From: Candidatus Pantoea persica
GTDB taxonomy: Bacteria > Pseudomonadota > Gammaproteobacteria > Enterobacterales > Enterobacteriaceae
Direction: 5' to 3'
NCBI RefSeq assembly: GCF_013753875.1
Contig: NZ_SMDS01000018.1
Span: forward strand, 248,001-312,000
Length of the DNA: 64,000 nucleotides
Below are positions 56,093 to 64,000 of the stretch, in pieces (within the stretch, counting starts at the first letter, position 1; each line of letters starts with the position of its first letter). Under the pieces are notes generated by a model, which made no database searches, was not told the origin of the DNA, and worked only from the letters and a program-made list of their open reading frames with translations. Position numbers and translations under genes: made by a program.

Positions 56093-57031
56093 TTAGCCCT
56101 TCACAAACGCTTCGCCCTGGACAATATCTTTACGCAGCGTCTCCAGCATGCCGTCCAGCGCCTGCTGTTCAAACGCGCTGAGCGTGCCTACAGGGCGCCG
56201 CTCGGCTACGCCGTTTTTGCCCAGCAGTAGCGGCTGCGAGAAGAAGCGGGCATGCTCGCCGTCGCCCTCGACGTAGGCGCACTCGACCACATTGGCTTCG
56301 CCCTGCATGGCGTGCACCAGCGACAGGCCGAAGCGCGCCGCAGCCTGCCCCATCGACAGCGTGGCGGAGCCGCCGCCCGCTTTCGCCTCCACCACCTCGG
56401 TGCCGGCGTTCTGAATGCGTTTAGTAAGGCTGGCCACCTCATCGTCGCTGAAGCTGACGCCCGCGACCTGCGACAGCAGCGGCAGAATGGTGACGCCGGA
56501 ATGGCCGCCGATAACCGGCACCTCAATCTCTTCGGGCTGCTTGCCTTTCAGTTCGGCGACAAAGGTGTTGGCGCGGATGATGTCGAGTGTGGTCACGCCG
56601 AACAGCCGGTTTTTGTCATAAACGCCATGCTTTTTCAGCACGTTGGCGGCGATAGCGACCGTGGTATTGACCGGATTGGTGATAATGCCGATCAGCGTGT
56701 CAGGCGCAGTTTGCGCCACCTGATCAATCAGGTTGCGCACGATGCCCGCATTAACGTTAAACAGATCGGCGCGGTCCATGCCCGGCTTGCGGGCGACCCC
56801 GGCCGAGATCAGGACAATATTCGCGCCTTTGAGCGCGGGCGTCGCATCTTCGCCGCTGAAGCCTTCGACCTTTACCGCCGTTGAAATATGACTTAGATCG
56901 ACCGCCACGCCAGGGGTGACCGGCGAGATGTCGTAGAGTGAGAGCGCTGAACCCGCAGGAAGCTGGGTTTTTAACAGAAGGGCAAGCGCTTGGCCGATAC
57001 CGCCAGCGGCGCCAAGAACGGCAACTTTCAT
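56093..57031 (-). CDS. mdh: Malate dehydrogenase
   Basis: Mdh oxidises malate to oxaloacetate in the TCA cycle. The 312 residues equal the E. coli enzyme. The NAD loop is GAAGGIGQ (residues 7-14), followed by the mobile-loop arginines, [10 protein letters not shown], and the catalytic His in [12 protein letters not shown]. It is divergent from argR as in E. coli. Confidence 0.96.
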   Translation of the reverse strand: MKVAVLGAAGGIGQALALLLKTQLPAGSALSLYDISPVTPGVAVDLSHISTAVKVEGFSGEDATPALKGANIVLISAGVARKPGMDRADLFNVNAGIVRNLIDQVAQTAPDTLIGIITNPVNTTVAIAANVLKKHGVYDKNRLFGVTTLDIIRANTFVAELKGKQPEEIEVPVIGGHSGVTILPLLSQVAGVSFSDDEVASLTKRIQNAGTEVVEAKAGGGSATLSMGQAAARFGLSLVHAMQGEANVVECAYVEGDGEHARFFSQPLLLGKNGVAERRPVGTLSAFEQQALDGMLETLRKDIVQGEAFVKG

Positions 57032-57929
<898 letters not shown>

Positions 57930-58385
57930 GCAGTGTTGCCTGACCGGCAGCTTGGCTGTCGGTCGCCTTTCCCCCCTGCTCTTTTTACGCCCTTATCCCG
58001 CTTGTTTTCTCTTCTTTCAGGCTGTTGGCTTATGCTTTCCGGTTCGCCCGAGCCGCGCCGATTTGGTCATGCTTTTTATTCTGCTTACCCTTTTGCGCTA
58101 TTTTAAGCTGCTTTACACAACAGCATTAGCGATATTACCCAGGTCCAAATCAACATCCAGCAATTTTTATTGGTCACGTTCTCACAAAAAGTTAACTGGG
58201 CTTAACCCCATGAATTCACAGTTAATTAAAGATAACTGACGCATTTCCAATGCGTTTTTCATAACCATAAACAATAAAAATGAAGCATAAGGATAAATAA
58301 TAACAACAAAATTAATTGCGGAATATTAATTTCACTCACAATTAGTTCTATACTTCTTTCTGTGATGCAAATCACACCAAACAAA
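57930..58385. other. 456-base region between argR and a DUF1471 remnant
   Basis: The stretch becomes AT-rich after 58090. A 95-residue plus-strand frame at 57952-58239 has no ribosome site and no family resemblance and is not called. No terminator clearly follows argR. Confidence 0.45.
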
Positions 58386-58785
58386 ATGAATGTTAAAACT
58401 ACTATCGCCATTCTGAGTACTCTATCTGCCCTGTCATTTGGCGCATTTGCAGCAGAATCGGTTAACCAGCAGCAGGCGCAAAATCTTTAGCCTGTTGGCA
58501 CCGTCAGCGTCAGCGGCGTTGCCGGTTCACCGACGCAGATCAATGACAAGCTTAATGCAAAAGCGGAACAGCAAGGTGCCAGCGCCGCCAGCCTGGTTTC
58601 CAATGAGCAGGCGGAAACGCTGTAGCCCCTTAACCAGACCATCAGCATCAGTGGTCACGACGGCGGTCAGACCAATATTCGTCAGGAACTGTCTCAGAAA
58701 GCCGATGCGCAGGGTGCGCCACTACCGCATTATTGAGAACAACCAAGACGACACCTATCACGTCACGGCCGAGCTGTATAAATAA
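58386..58785 (+). pseudogene. Tandem BhsA/McbA (DUF1471) periplasmic protein remnant
   Basis: A signal peptide (MNVKTTIAILSTLSALSFGAF) is followed by two copies of the DUF1471 unit: VGTVSVSGVAGSPTQINDKLNAK and ISISGHDGGQTNIRQELSQKA, ending YHVTAELYK. TAG occurs at 58488-58490 and 58623-58625, and one extra base near 58715 shifts the frame before HYRIIENN. Single-domain relatives act in stress and biofilm control. The intact single-domain yhcN follows 97 bases later and probably shares ancestry with it. Confidence 0.85.
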
Positions 58786-58882
58786 TTAACCGACTGGGCG
58801 CCCGTATGACGCCTGGCCCTGTCGACGACCCGCATCCCTTAACGTTACCCGCAGATTGTTGATCGTAACGAGGAGACGAACA

Positions 58883-59146
58883 ATGAAAATCAAAGCAACC
58901 ATCGCAACCGTTAGCCTGCTTTCCGCACTCGCATTTGGCGCCCAGGCGGCGCAGCTAGTGACTGGCAATCAGGCACAGAATATGCAGCCTGCGGGCACCG
59001 TCACCATCAGCAGCACCGCCGGCACGCCGATGGACTATCGCGCACAGCTGTCGCAGAAAGCTGATGAGCAAGGCGCCAGCGCCTATAAAGTGATTGAGGC
59101 GCGCACTGGCGACAACTATCACTTCACCGCTGAGCTCTATAAGTAA
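58883..59146 (+). CDS. yhcN: YhcN, BhsA/McbA-family stress protein
   Basis: YhcN is a small periplasmic DUF1471 protein induced by acid and peroxide in E. coli. The 87-residue product has a signal peptide to about residue 22 and the domain VTISSTAGTPMDYRAQLSQKADEQGA to HFTAELYK. The ATG at 58883 follows AGGAGA at a good distance. E. coli YhcN is also 87 residues. A terminator follows. Confidence 0.92.
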   Translation: MKIKATIATVSLLSALAFGAQAAQLVTGNQAQNMQPAGTVTISSTAGTPMDYRAQLSQKADEQGASAYKVIEARTGDNYHFTAELYK

Positions 59147-59174
59147 TTCCTTGTCACCTGATGACAAACCCCTT

Positions 59175-59198
59175 GGCCCCGCTTGTCGGGGCCCTTTT
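59175..59198 (+). terminator. Rho-independent terminator after yhcN
   Basis: GGCCCCG-CTTGT-CGGGGCC is followed by five T. Confidence 0.87.
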
Positions 59199-59201
59199 TG
59201 C

Positions 59202-59478
59202 TTATTTGACGTTAAAACGGAGCTGGCCTTCCAGCTCCTCTTCTGCTTCTCTGCTTCGTCAAAAACAGGATGAGCGCGCCGTAGCGCCGTTTCTGTCCCT
59301 TACCCAGATTCACGAATTCAATTTCCAGCGGCATCGGCAGCTCTTCGCCAGTGACAGCATCCCATAGCCCGTCCAGATCGCCAATGCGGCACTCGTTCAA
59401 CCCGAACCGCTCGCTGAACTGACGGAAAAAATGGGACTGGTCGACAATCTCATCAAAGTCGAAACGTTCGCTTTTCAT
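59202..59478 (-). pseudogene. yhcO: yhcO (barstar-like protein), C-terminally frameshifted
   Basis: YhcO is a barstar-fold protein of unknown partner, 90 residues in E. coli. Residues 1-71 match well (FDFDEIVDQSHFFRQFSERFGL, in part, and MPLEIEFVNLGKGQKRRYGALIL). A change at the T5 run near 59266 shifts the frame to LTKQRSRRGAGRPAPF and a TAA at 59212. The original C-terminal frame (EEELEGQLRFNVK, TAA 59202-59204) is visible but out of phase, so two indels are present. Most of the fold survives, and partial activity cannot be excluded. Confidence 0.8.
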
Positions 59479-59533
59479 AGTGAAGGCTCCTGTCCTTCTT
59501 GACGGACAACGCCAGCGCGCCCGCGCACTGGTG

Positions 59534-60988
59534 CTAATCCAGGCCGCCGAGATGCAGCGTTTTGACCTCCAAGTATTCCTCTAGGCCGAGCACCGACCCT
59601 TCCCGCCCCAGGCCAGACTCTTTAACTCCGCCGAAAGGCGCCAGCTCTGTCGATACCGCACACTCGTTGACACCGATCATGCCGCTTTCCAGCGCCGCCG
59701 AGACCCGGAAAACGCGCTGCAGGTTCTGGGTATAAAAGTAGGCCGCCAGGCCGAATTCGGTGTCGTTGGCGCACCGGATCGCCTCCGCCTCGTCAGTAAA
59801 GTGGAAACAGGCCGCCACCGGACCAAAGGTCTCTTCCTGCGCCAGCTTCATCTTTTCATTGGCGTCGGCGATCACCGTGGGCTGCCAGAAGTTGCCGCCC
59901 AGCGCGTGCCGCTCGCCGCCTGTGACGATGCGGCCCCCTTTGGCGATGGCGTCTTGGACGTGCTCTTCCACCTTATCCACGGCGGCCGCCTCAATCAGCG
60001 GCCCCACCACCACGCCCTCTTCCATGCCGTTGCCGACCTTGAGCTTTTTCACCTCATCTGCCAGCTGGTTAACAAAGCGATCGTAAACGGCGTCATGGAT
60101 ATAGAAGCGGTTCACGCTGACGCACACCTGGCCCGCATTGCGAAACTTATTGGCGATGGCGCCTTTCACCGCCGCATCGATATCCGCATCCTCAAAAACG
60201 ATATAGGGTGCGTTGCCGCCCAGCTCCATCGACACTTTTTTCATGGTGTCCGCCGCCTTGCGTACCAGGGTTTTGCCGACCAGCGTCGAGCCGGTGAAGG
60301 AAATTTTCCGCACCGCCTTGCTGGACATAATGGCATCGCTGATGGCGTGGGTATCGCCCGCGACCGCATTCAGCACGCCGTCCGGCACGCCCGCTTTTTT
60401 CGCCAGCGCCAGCAGCGCGAAGGCACACAGCGGCGTATTGTTGGCGGGCTTGATAATGCCGGTGCAGCCAGCAGCCAGCGCCGGGCCGAGCTTGCGCGTC
60501 AGCATCGCCATCGGGAAATTCCACGGCGTAATGGCCGCCACCACGCCAATCGGCTCGCGGGTCGCCAGGATGCGCGATCCCGCTTTGGCCGGCGGAATAA
60601 TCTCGCCGTTGGCGCGCTTCGCCTGCTCGGCGAACCACTGGATAAAGCTGGCGGCATACTCCACCTCGCCTTCCGCCTCTTTCAGCGGCTTGCCCTGCTC
60701 GGCGGTCATCAGCTGCGCCAGCCAAGCCTTGTTCTCAATCATCAGCTGGTACCAGTGATAGAGTATTTCGGCGCGCGCTTTCGCCGTCTGCGCGCGCCAG
60801 GCGGGAAAGGCGTGCTCCGCCGCGGCAATGGCCTGTTCGGTTTCAGCCCGGCCCGCCCGAGCGACAGCGGCCAGTACCTCGCCGGTTGCCGGATTCAACA
60901 CGTCGAAGGTGGCGGCGGTGCGTCGCCATTCGCCGTCAGCCAGATAGCCGGTCTGGAAAAATTCGCTGTCGTGTAGAGAAGTTGTCAT
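59534..60988 (-). CDS. NAD(P)-dependent aldehyde dehydrogenase, succinate-semialdehyde type
   Basis: The 484-residue aldehyde dehydrogenase resembles GabD/SSADH in length and motifs: TPWNFPMAM, KPANNTPL, FTGSTLVGK, the catalytic Glu in MELGGNAP (about residue 256) and the catalytic Cys in NAGQVCV (about 290). The second Cys of the usual VCVCAN is serine, so the redox switch of some SSADHs is absent. No gabT or gabP lies beside it. It sits between yhcO and aaeB, where E. coli has no gene, which suggests insertion or lineage-specific order. The substrate is not proven. Confidence 0.85.
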   Translation of the reverse strand: MTTSLHDSEFFQTGYLADGEWRRTAATFDVLNPATGEVLAAVARAGRAETEQAIAAAEHAFPAWRAQTAKARAEILYHWYQLMIENKAWLAQLMTAEQGKPLKEAEGEVEYAASFIQWFAEQAKRANGEIIPPAKAGSRILATREPIGVVAAITPWNFPMAMLTRKLGPALAAGCTGIIKPANNTPLCAFALLALAKKAGVPDGVLNAVAGDTHAISDAIMSSKAVRKISFTGSTLVGKTLVRKAADTMKKVSMELGGNAPYIVFEDADIDAAVKGAIANKFRNAGQVCVSVNRFYIHDAVYDRFVNQLADEVKKLKVGNGMEEGVVVGPLIEAAAVDKVEEHVQDAIAKGGRIVTGGERHALGGNFWQPTVIADANEKMKLAQEETFGPVAACFHFTDEAEAIRCANDTEFGLAAYFYTQNLQRVFRVSAALESGMIGVNECAVSTELAPFGGVKESGLGREGSVLGLEEYLEVKTLHLGGLD

Positions 60989-61088
60989 CGGTTCGCTCCT
61001 GTCAGTTTCTTTTCCTGTCAGAAAAGTATAGATGGCAAAAGCGACCGTTTTGTGGAGGGCGTGCCGCTGCGCGGTGCAGCGGCCTGAT

Positions 61089-63044
61089 TCAGATTTGGAT
61101 GAGGGTGTTTCGGTACTTACTTAGCATATCGGCCAGCCGCTTCACCGGTTCGGTCACGCTGATGGGCGCGTCATACTGCGCCAGTTTCTGCTGGTAAACC
61201 TCAAACTCCGCCAGCAGCTGCTCGAAGCCGTGCCGCCTTTTCTCATCGCTGCGCGCGGAGATCACATGGTTGGCCGTGTAGCGCAGCTGGCGATGAAACG
61301 CCGAGAGGTCGGCGTTGATCGGTACCTCCGCATGGCGCAGCCGCTGATGGCCAATGATCAGCGTCAGCGCGATGCGGTACTTGTCGATATCGCCGGGAAA
61401 CAAGTTCAGCAACATAAACAGCTGCTGGTAGAGCGCCGGCAAGAGATTTTCCCGCCGGCGCGCCCGATTGGTGGTCAGCGTCGACACGGCGGCGTACATA
61501 AAGCGGTTCAGCAGCTTGCGTCCGGTGCGCGCCTTCGACTTGTCGCGGATCAGCAGGATCACCGTCAGCGCCACGAAGCAGCCGATAACCTGGCCCAGCA
61601 CGTTGTCGAGAAAGACGTTGAACTCGAACTGCATCGGATTATCCAGCACCAGTACGTTAAGGGTACCGATGAGCGCGCCAAGGGTGCCCAGCTGGCGACG
61701 CTGGACGAAGATGCCGCTGACGAAGCCGAGCAGGCCGATGGCGATACAGAGCAGCAGCGCGCTCTGCTGCGTATTGGGCAGCACATACATAAAGTAAAGC
61801 GTGCCGAGCGGCACCGCGACGATCATGCCGTAGAGGAAATCTTTCGCCATCATCAGCGGGTTCGGCACGCGCATCGCCAGCGCGGTGATCACCGCCAGCA
61901 TCACCATACAGCCGCTGCCGGAGGTCCAGCCGGTGTAGAGCCAGAACAGCGAGCCGAGCGCGGTGGCGGTAAAGGTGCGGATACCGTTGATCATGGCGTG
62001 ATGGGTTTCGGCGGAGCGAGCCTGGATGACGATTTCGCGCTGCAGGATGTTCTCCTCCAGCGTGGTAATGCGACTGTTGCTTTTGATCCCTTTTAGCAGC
62101 AGCAGATATTCCGTCGCCGCGCCCACCCAGCTGGCCAGGGTCACCGGCGCCTTGCCTTCGCTGCTGACGGCGATCGCCCGACGCATCACCTTCATGCGCT
62201 TATGCACGTCGGCGACGTTTTCCACCTCTTTTTCCACCAGCAGGCGATACTGCGGCGGGATATATTCCGGGTGTGAATTCTGGATCAGGAAGGTTTCTGC
62301 CGCCTGGGTAATCATGGTCAGCGACAGGGTATTGAGCATTTTCAGGCGGCGGTTGGCGTTTTGCCAGCGTGACGACTCTATCATCAGCTGGCCGCGCATG
62401 GTGCCGAGCGCCGTGGTGCGGCGCACCAGCGCGCTCCACGCTTTATCGACTTCCTCTTTATCTTCATGCGCGACGCAGAGCTGCAGCAGCCGGTAGTGCG
62501 CCACCAGCAGCGCGTCGACCTCGGTGTCGATCACCTTTTTAATCGAGCGCGGCGAGAAGATCATATCGGCGAGGATGGCGCACAGGATGCCCAGCACAAT
62601 ATCGCTGCAGCGCTCCACGGCGAACTGCGGCGCCAGCGTCAGGCCACCGCTGGCGTCAGCGGTCACCACGATAATCAGCGCGGTATAGCCCGCCAGTCCG
62701 ATTGCATAGGAGTTTTCGACTTTAATCAGCGAGGAGAGCCAGACGCAGACGCCCGCCCAGATGCAGCAGAGCAGCAGCATCACCACCGGCGCGCGCACCG
62801 TGGCGATCATAATCGTCAGCGCGGCGATACAGCCGATAAAGGTGCCGATAATGCGCAGCACGCCGCGGTAGCGCAGCGCGCCTGAATAGGGATCGCCGCC
62901 GGCGACGAAGGCGGTGCCGCCGGCCACGATGCCGGTGGTCATCACCGCCCAGCGAGGCGTTTCAAGGTTGAGGTGAAAGCCGATCATCAGCGTCGCTACC
63001 AGCGCAAAGGTCAGCTTTACCGGGAAACGCATGAACTCGATCAT
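61089..63044 (-). CDS. aaeB: AaeB, aromatic carboxylic acid efflux pump (FUSC family)
   Basis: AaeB is the inner-membrane pump subunit exporting p-hydroxybenzoate and related acids. The 651-residue product (E. coli 655) has two sets of membrane helices (about residues 10-165 and 365-510) separated and followed by cytoplasmic parts, as in the FUSC family. It starts 11 bases after aaeA. It is intact, 2 kb long. Confidence 0.93.
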   Translation of the reverse strand: MIEFMRFPVKLTFALVATLMIGFHLNLETPRWAVMTTGIVAGGTAFVAGGDPYSGALRYRGVLRIIGTFIGCIAALTIMIATVRAPVVMLLLCCIWAGVCVWLSSLIKVENSYAIGLAGYTALIIVVTADASGGLTLAPQFAVERCSDIVLGILCAILADMIFSPRSIKKVIDTEVDALLVAHYRLLQLCVAHEDKEEVDKAWSALVRRTTALGTMRGQLMIESSRWQNANRRLKMLNTLSLTMITQAAETFLIQNSHPEYIPPQYRLLVEKEVENVADVHKRMKVMRRAIAVSSEGKAPVTLASWVGAATEYLLLLKGIKSNSRITTLEENILQREIVIQARSAETHHAMINGIRTFTATALGSLFWLYTGWTSGSGCMVMLAVITALAMRVPNPLMMAKDFLYGMIVAVPLGTLYFMYVLPNTQQSALLLCIAIGLLGFVSGIFVQRRQLGTLGALIGTLNVLVLDNPMQFEFNVFLDNVLGQVIGCFVALTVILLIRDKSKARTGRKLLNRFMYAAVSTLTTNRARRRENLLPALYQQLFMLLNLFPGDIDKYRIALTLIIGHQRLRHAEVPINADLSAFHRQLRYTANHVISARSDEKRRHGFEQLLAEFEVYQQKLAQYDAPISVTEPVKRLADMLSKYRNTLIQI

Positions 63045-63055
63045 ATCGTCCCCGC

Positions 63056-63988
63056 TTAACCAAACTCACGCAGGCGATTGAAGAGACGCGACATCGGTGA
63101 CACCTGAGTATCGGCGCGATCGTTCGGGCCGGTGATAACCACTGTCGCGGTGGTGCCCGCCGGGAAGCGTTTGCCCGGCTGCTGATCGAGATGAATACGC
63201 ACCGGCACGCGCTGCGCCAGGCGCACCCATTCGAGACTGGAGTCAACGGTCGCCATACCTTTGCTGTCCACCGAGCTGCTGCTGTTGGTGACGCCCGCCG
63301 CCATGCTGTCAACGGTGCCGCGCAGCACCACGTTGCTGCCGAGCGGCGTCACTTCCGCACGATAGCCTGGCTGCACGCCATGCAGCTTGGTCTCTTCCAG
63401 ATAGGCCAGCACGTAGAACGAGTGCTGCTGCACCAGCGCCACCGCCACCGAGCCGCGGGTGATGAATTCGCCCTGATAGACGTTTAGGTTGGTGACCCAG
63501 CCGTCAGACGGCGAGGTGATGGTGGTGCGATCGAGATCGATCTTCGCCAGATCGCGCGTGGCGATCGACTTCGCCAACTGATGCTCGGTGGTTTGCAGAT
63601 CGTTATTCGCCTGGTCGATCGCTTCGCGCGATATCGCCGAGGTACCCAGCTTATTGCGGCGCGCCGCCTCACGGCGTTTTTCGCTGACCAGCGCCTGACA
63701 ATATTCGACATCGGCCTGCGCCTCATCCAGCGCTTTTTGATAGCGTGGGCGATCCACCACGAACAGGGTGTCGCCCTTTTTCACCAGCTGGTTGTCATGT
63801 ACCGGCACGTCGGTAATGAGACCCGTCACGTCTGGCGAAATCGCCACGACATCTGCCACGAATTTCGCGTCGCGCGTCCACGGCGACTCGGTGTAAAACA
63901 CCCAGGCGCGGAAGATGATAACCACAGCGATAATAACCAGCAGGAGAGTAATCGCGTAGCGCGCGATTTTTCTTATTAGCGATTTCAC
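63056..63988 (-). CDS. aaeA: AaeA, membrane fusion subunit of the AaeAB efflux pump
   Basis: AaeA links AaeB to an outer-membrane channel. The 310-residue product equals the E. coli length. A membrane helix spans residues 11-30, then half of a lipoyl-like domain ([20 protein letters not shown]), a coiled-coil hairpin (75-155), and the matching lipoyl half and beta barrel. The start is GTG at 63988. A TAA touches it at 63989-63991, probably the stop of aaeX, which lies beyond the window edge. Confidence 0.93.
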   Translation of the reverse strand: MKSLIRKIARYAITLLLVIIAVVIIFRAWVFYTESPWTRDAKFVADVVAISPDVTGLITDVPVHDNQLVKKGDTLFVVDRPRYQKALDEAQADVEYCQALVSEKRREAARRNKLGTSAISREAIDQANNDLQTTEHQLAKSIATRDLAKIDLDRTTITSPSDGWVTNLNVYQGEFITRGSVAVALVQQHSFYVLAYLEETKLHGVQPGYRAEVTPLGSNVVLRGTVDSMAAGVTNSSSSVDSKGMATVDSSLEWVRLAQRVPVRIHLDQQPGKRFPAGTTATVVITGPNDRADTQVSPMSRLFNRLREFG

Positions 63989-64000
63989 TTAAACCTCAGA

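Noticed and set aside
57952-58239. 95-residue hydrophobic ORF after argR
   Set aside because: It has no ribosome site, no motif and a composition unlike a membrane protein with clear helices.
59801-60976. 391-codon plus-strand frame opposite the aldehyde dehydrogenase
   Set aside because: It is shadow sequence; the dehydrogenase keeps all catalytic motifs.

Overview
The window looks like a chromosomal core region of a gammaproteobacterium of the order Enterobacterales, most likely Erwiniaceae (Pantoea/Mixta/Erwinia type). Predicted proteins are close to the E. coli families I know. A KdgM-like oligogalacturonate porin remnant, an AmiB with C-terminal LysM repeats and an AaeAB efflux pair fit a plant- or insect-associated relative of Pantoea. 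No plasmid, phage, insertion sequence, CRISPR array or conventional mobile island was found.

Layout. 1-3.5 kb: lpoA, broken yraN, diaA, dolP. 3.6-8.8 kb: pmbA, broken yjgA fused by deletion to a kdgM-like remnant, broken mpl, fbp. 8.9-12.1 kb: a dead chemoreceptor, a dead LprI-like gene, a DUF441 protein, ppa. 12.2-21.8 kb: ytfP-tamB-tamA, ytfL, ytfK, broken ytfJ, cysQ. 22-27 kb: broken cpdB, fklB, a small ORF before oapA, and the rpsF-priB-rpsR-rplI operon. 27.2-32 kb: broken yjfP, a dead Cache chemoreceptor, bsmA and broken aidB. 32-37.6 kb: rlmB, rnr, broken nsrR, purA, broken yjeT. 37.7-50.7 kb: hflC, hflK, hflX, hfq, miaA, mutL, amiB, tsaE, broken nnr and queG, a DnaA-box cluster, one tRNA-Gly, orn. 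50.8-56 kb: rsgA, psd, broken mscM. 56-64 kb: mdh, argR, a dead tandem DUF1471 gene, yhcN, damaged yhcO, an aldehyde dehydrogenase, aaeB, aaeA.

The main biological message is selective gene decay. About 33 genes for translation, RNA decay, envelope assembly, nucleotide and lipid synthesis and DNA repair are open over their full length, while about 17 accessory genes (chemotaxis, nitric-oxide sensing, osmotic channel, peptidoglycan recycling, queuosine synthesis, NAD(P)HX repair, stress proteins) carry frameshifts, stops or deletions. Random sequencing error would not spare the long core genes (tamB, rnr, aaeB, mutL), so this resembles a recently host-restricted lineage in early genome erosion. 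That lifestyle is inferred.

The premature in-frame stops are about 23 TAG, 2 TAA and no TGA. Around ten of the TAGs sit in CCTAG or CTAGG, the expected product of 5-methylcytosine deamination at Dcm sites (CCWGG). TAG also ends several intact genes, so a changed code is unlikely. The most interesting non-coding element is a cluster of DnaA-box sequences between queG and tRNA-Gly, where E. coli has the DnaA-inactivating locus datA.
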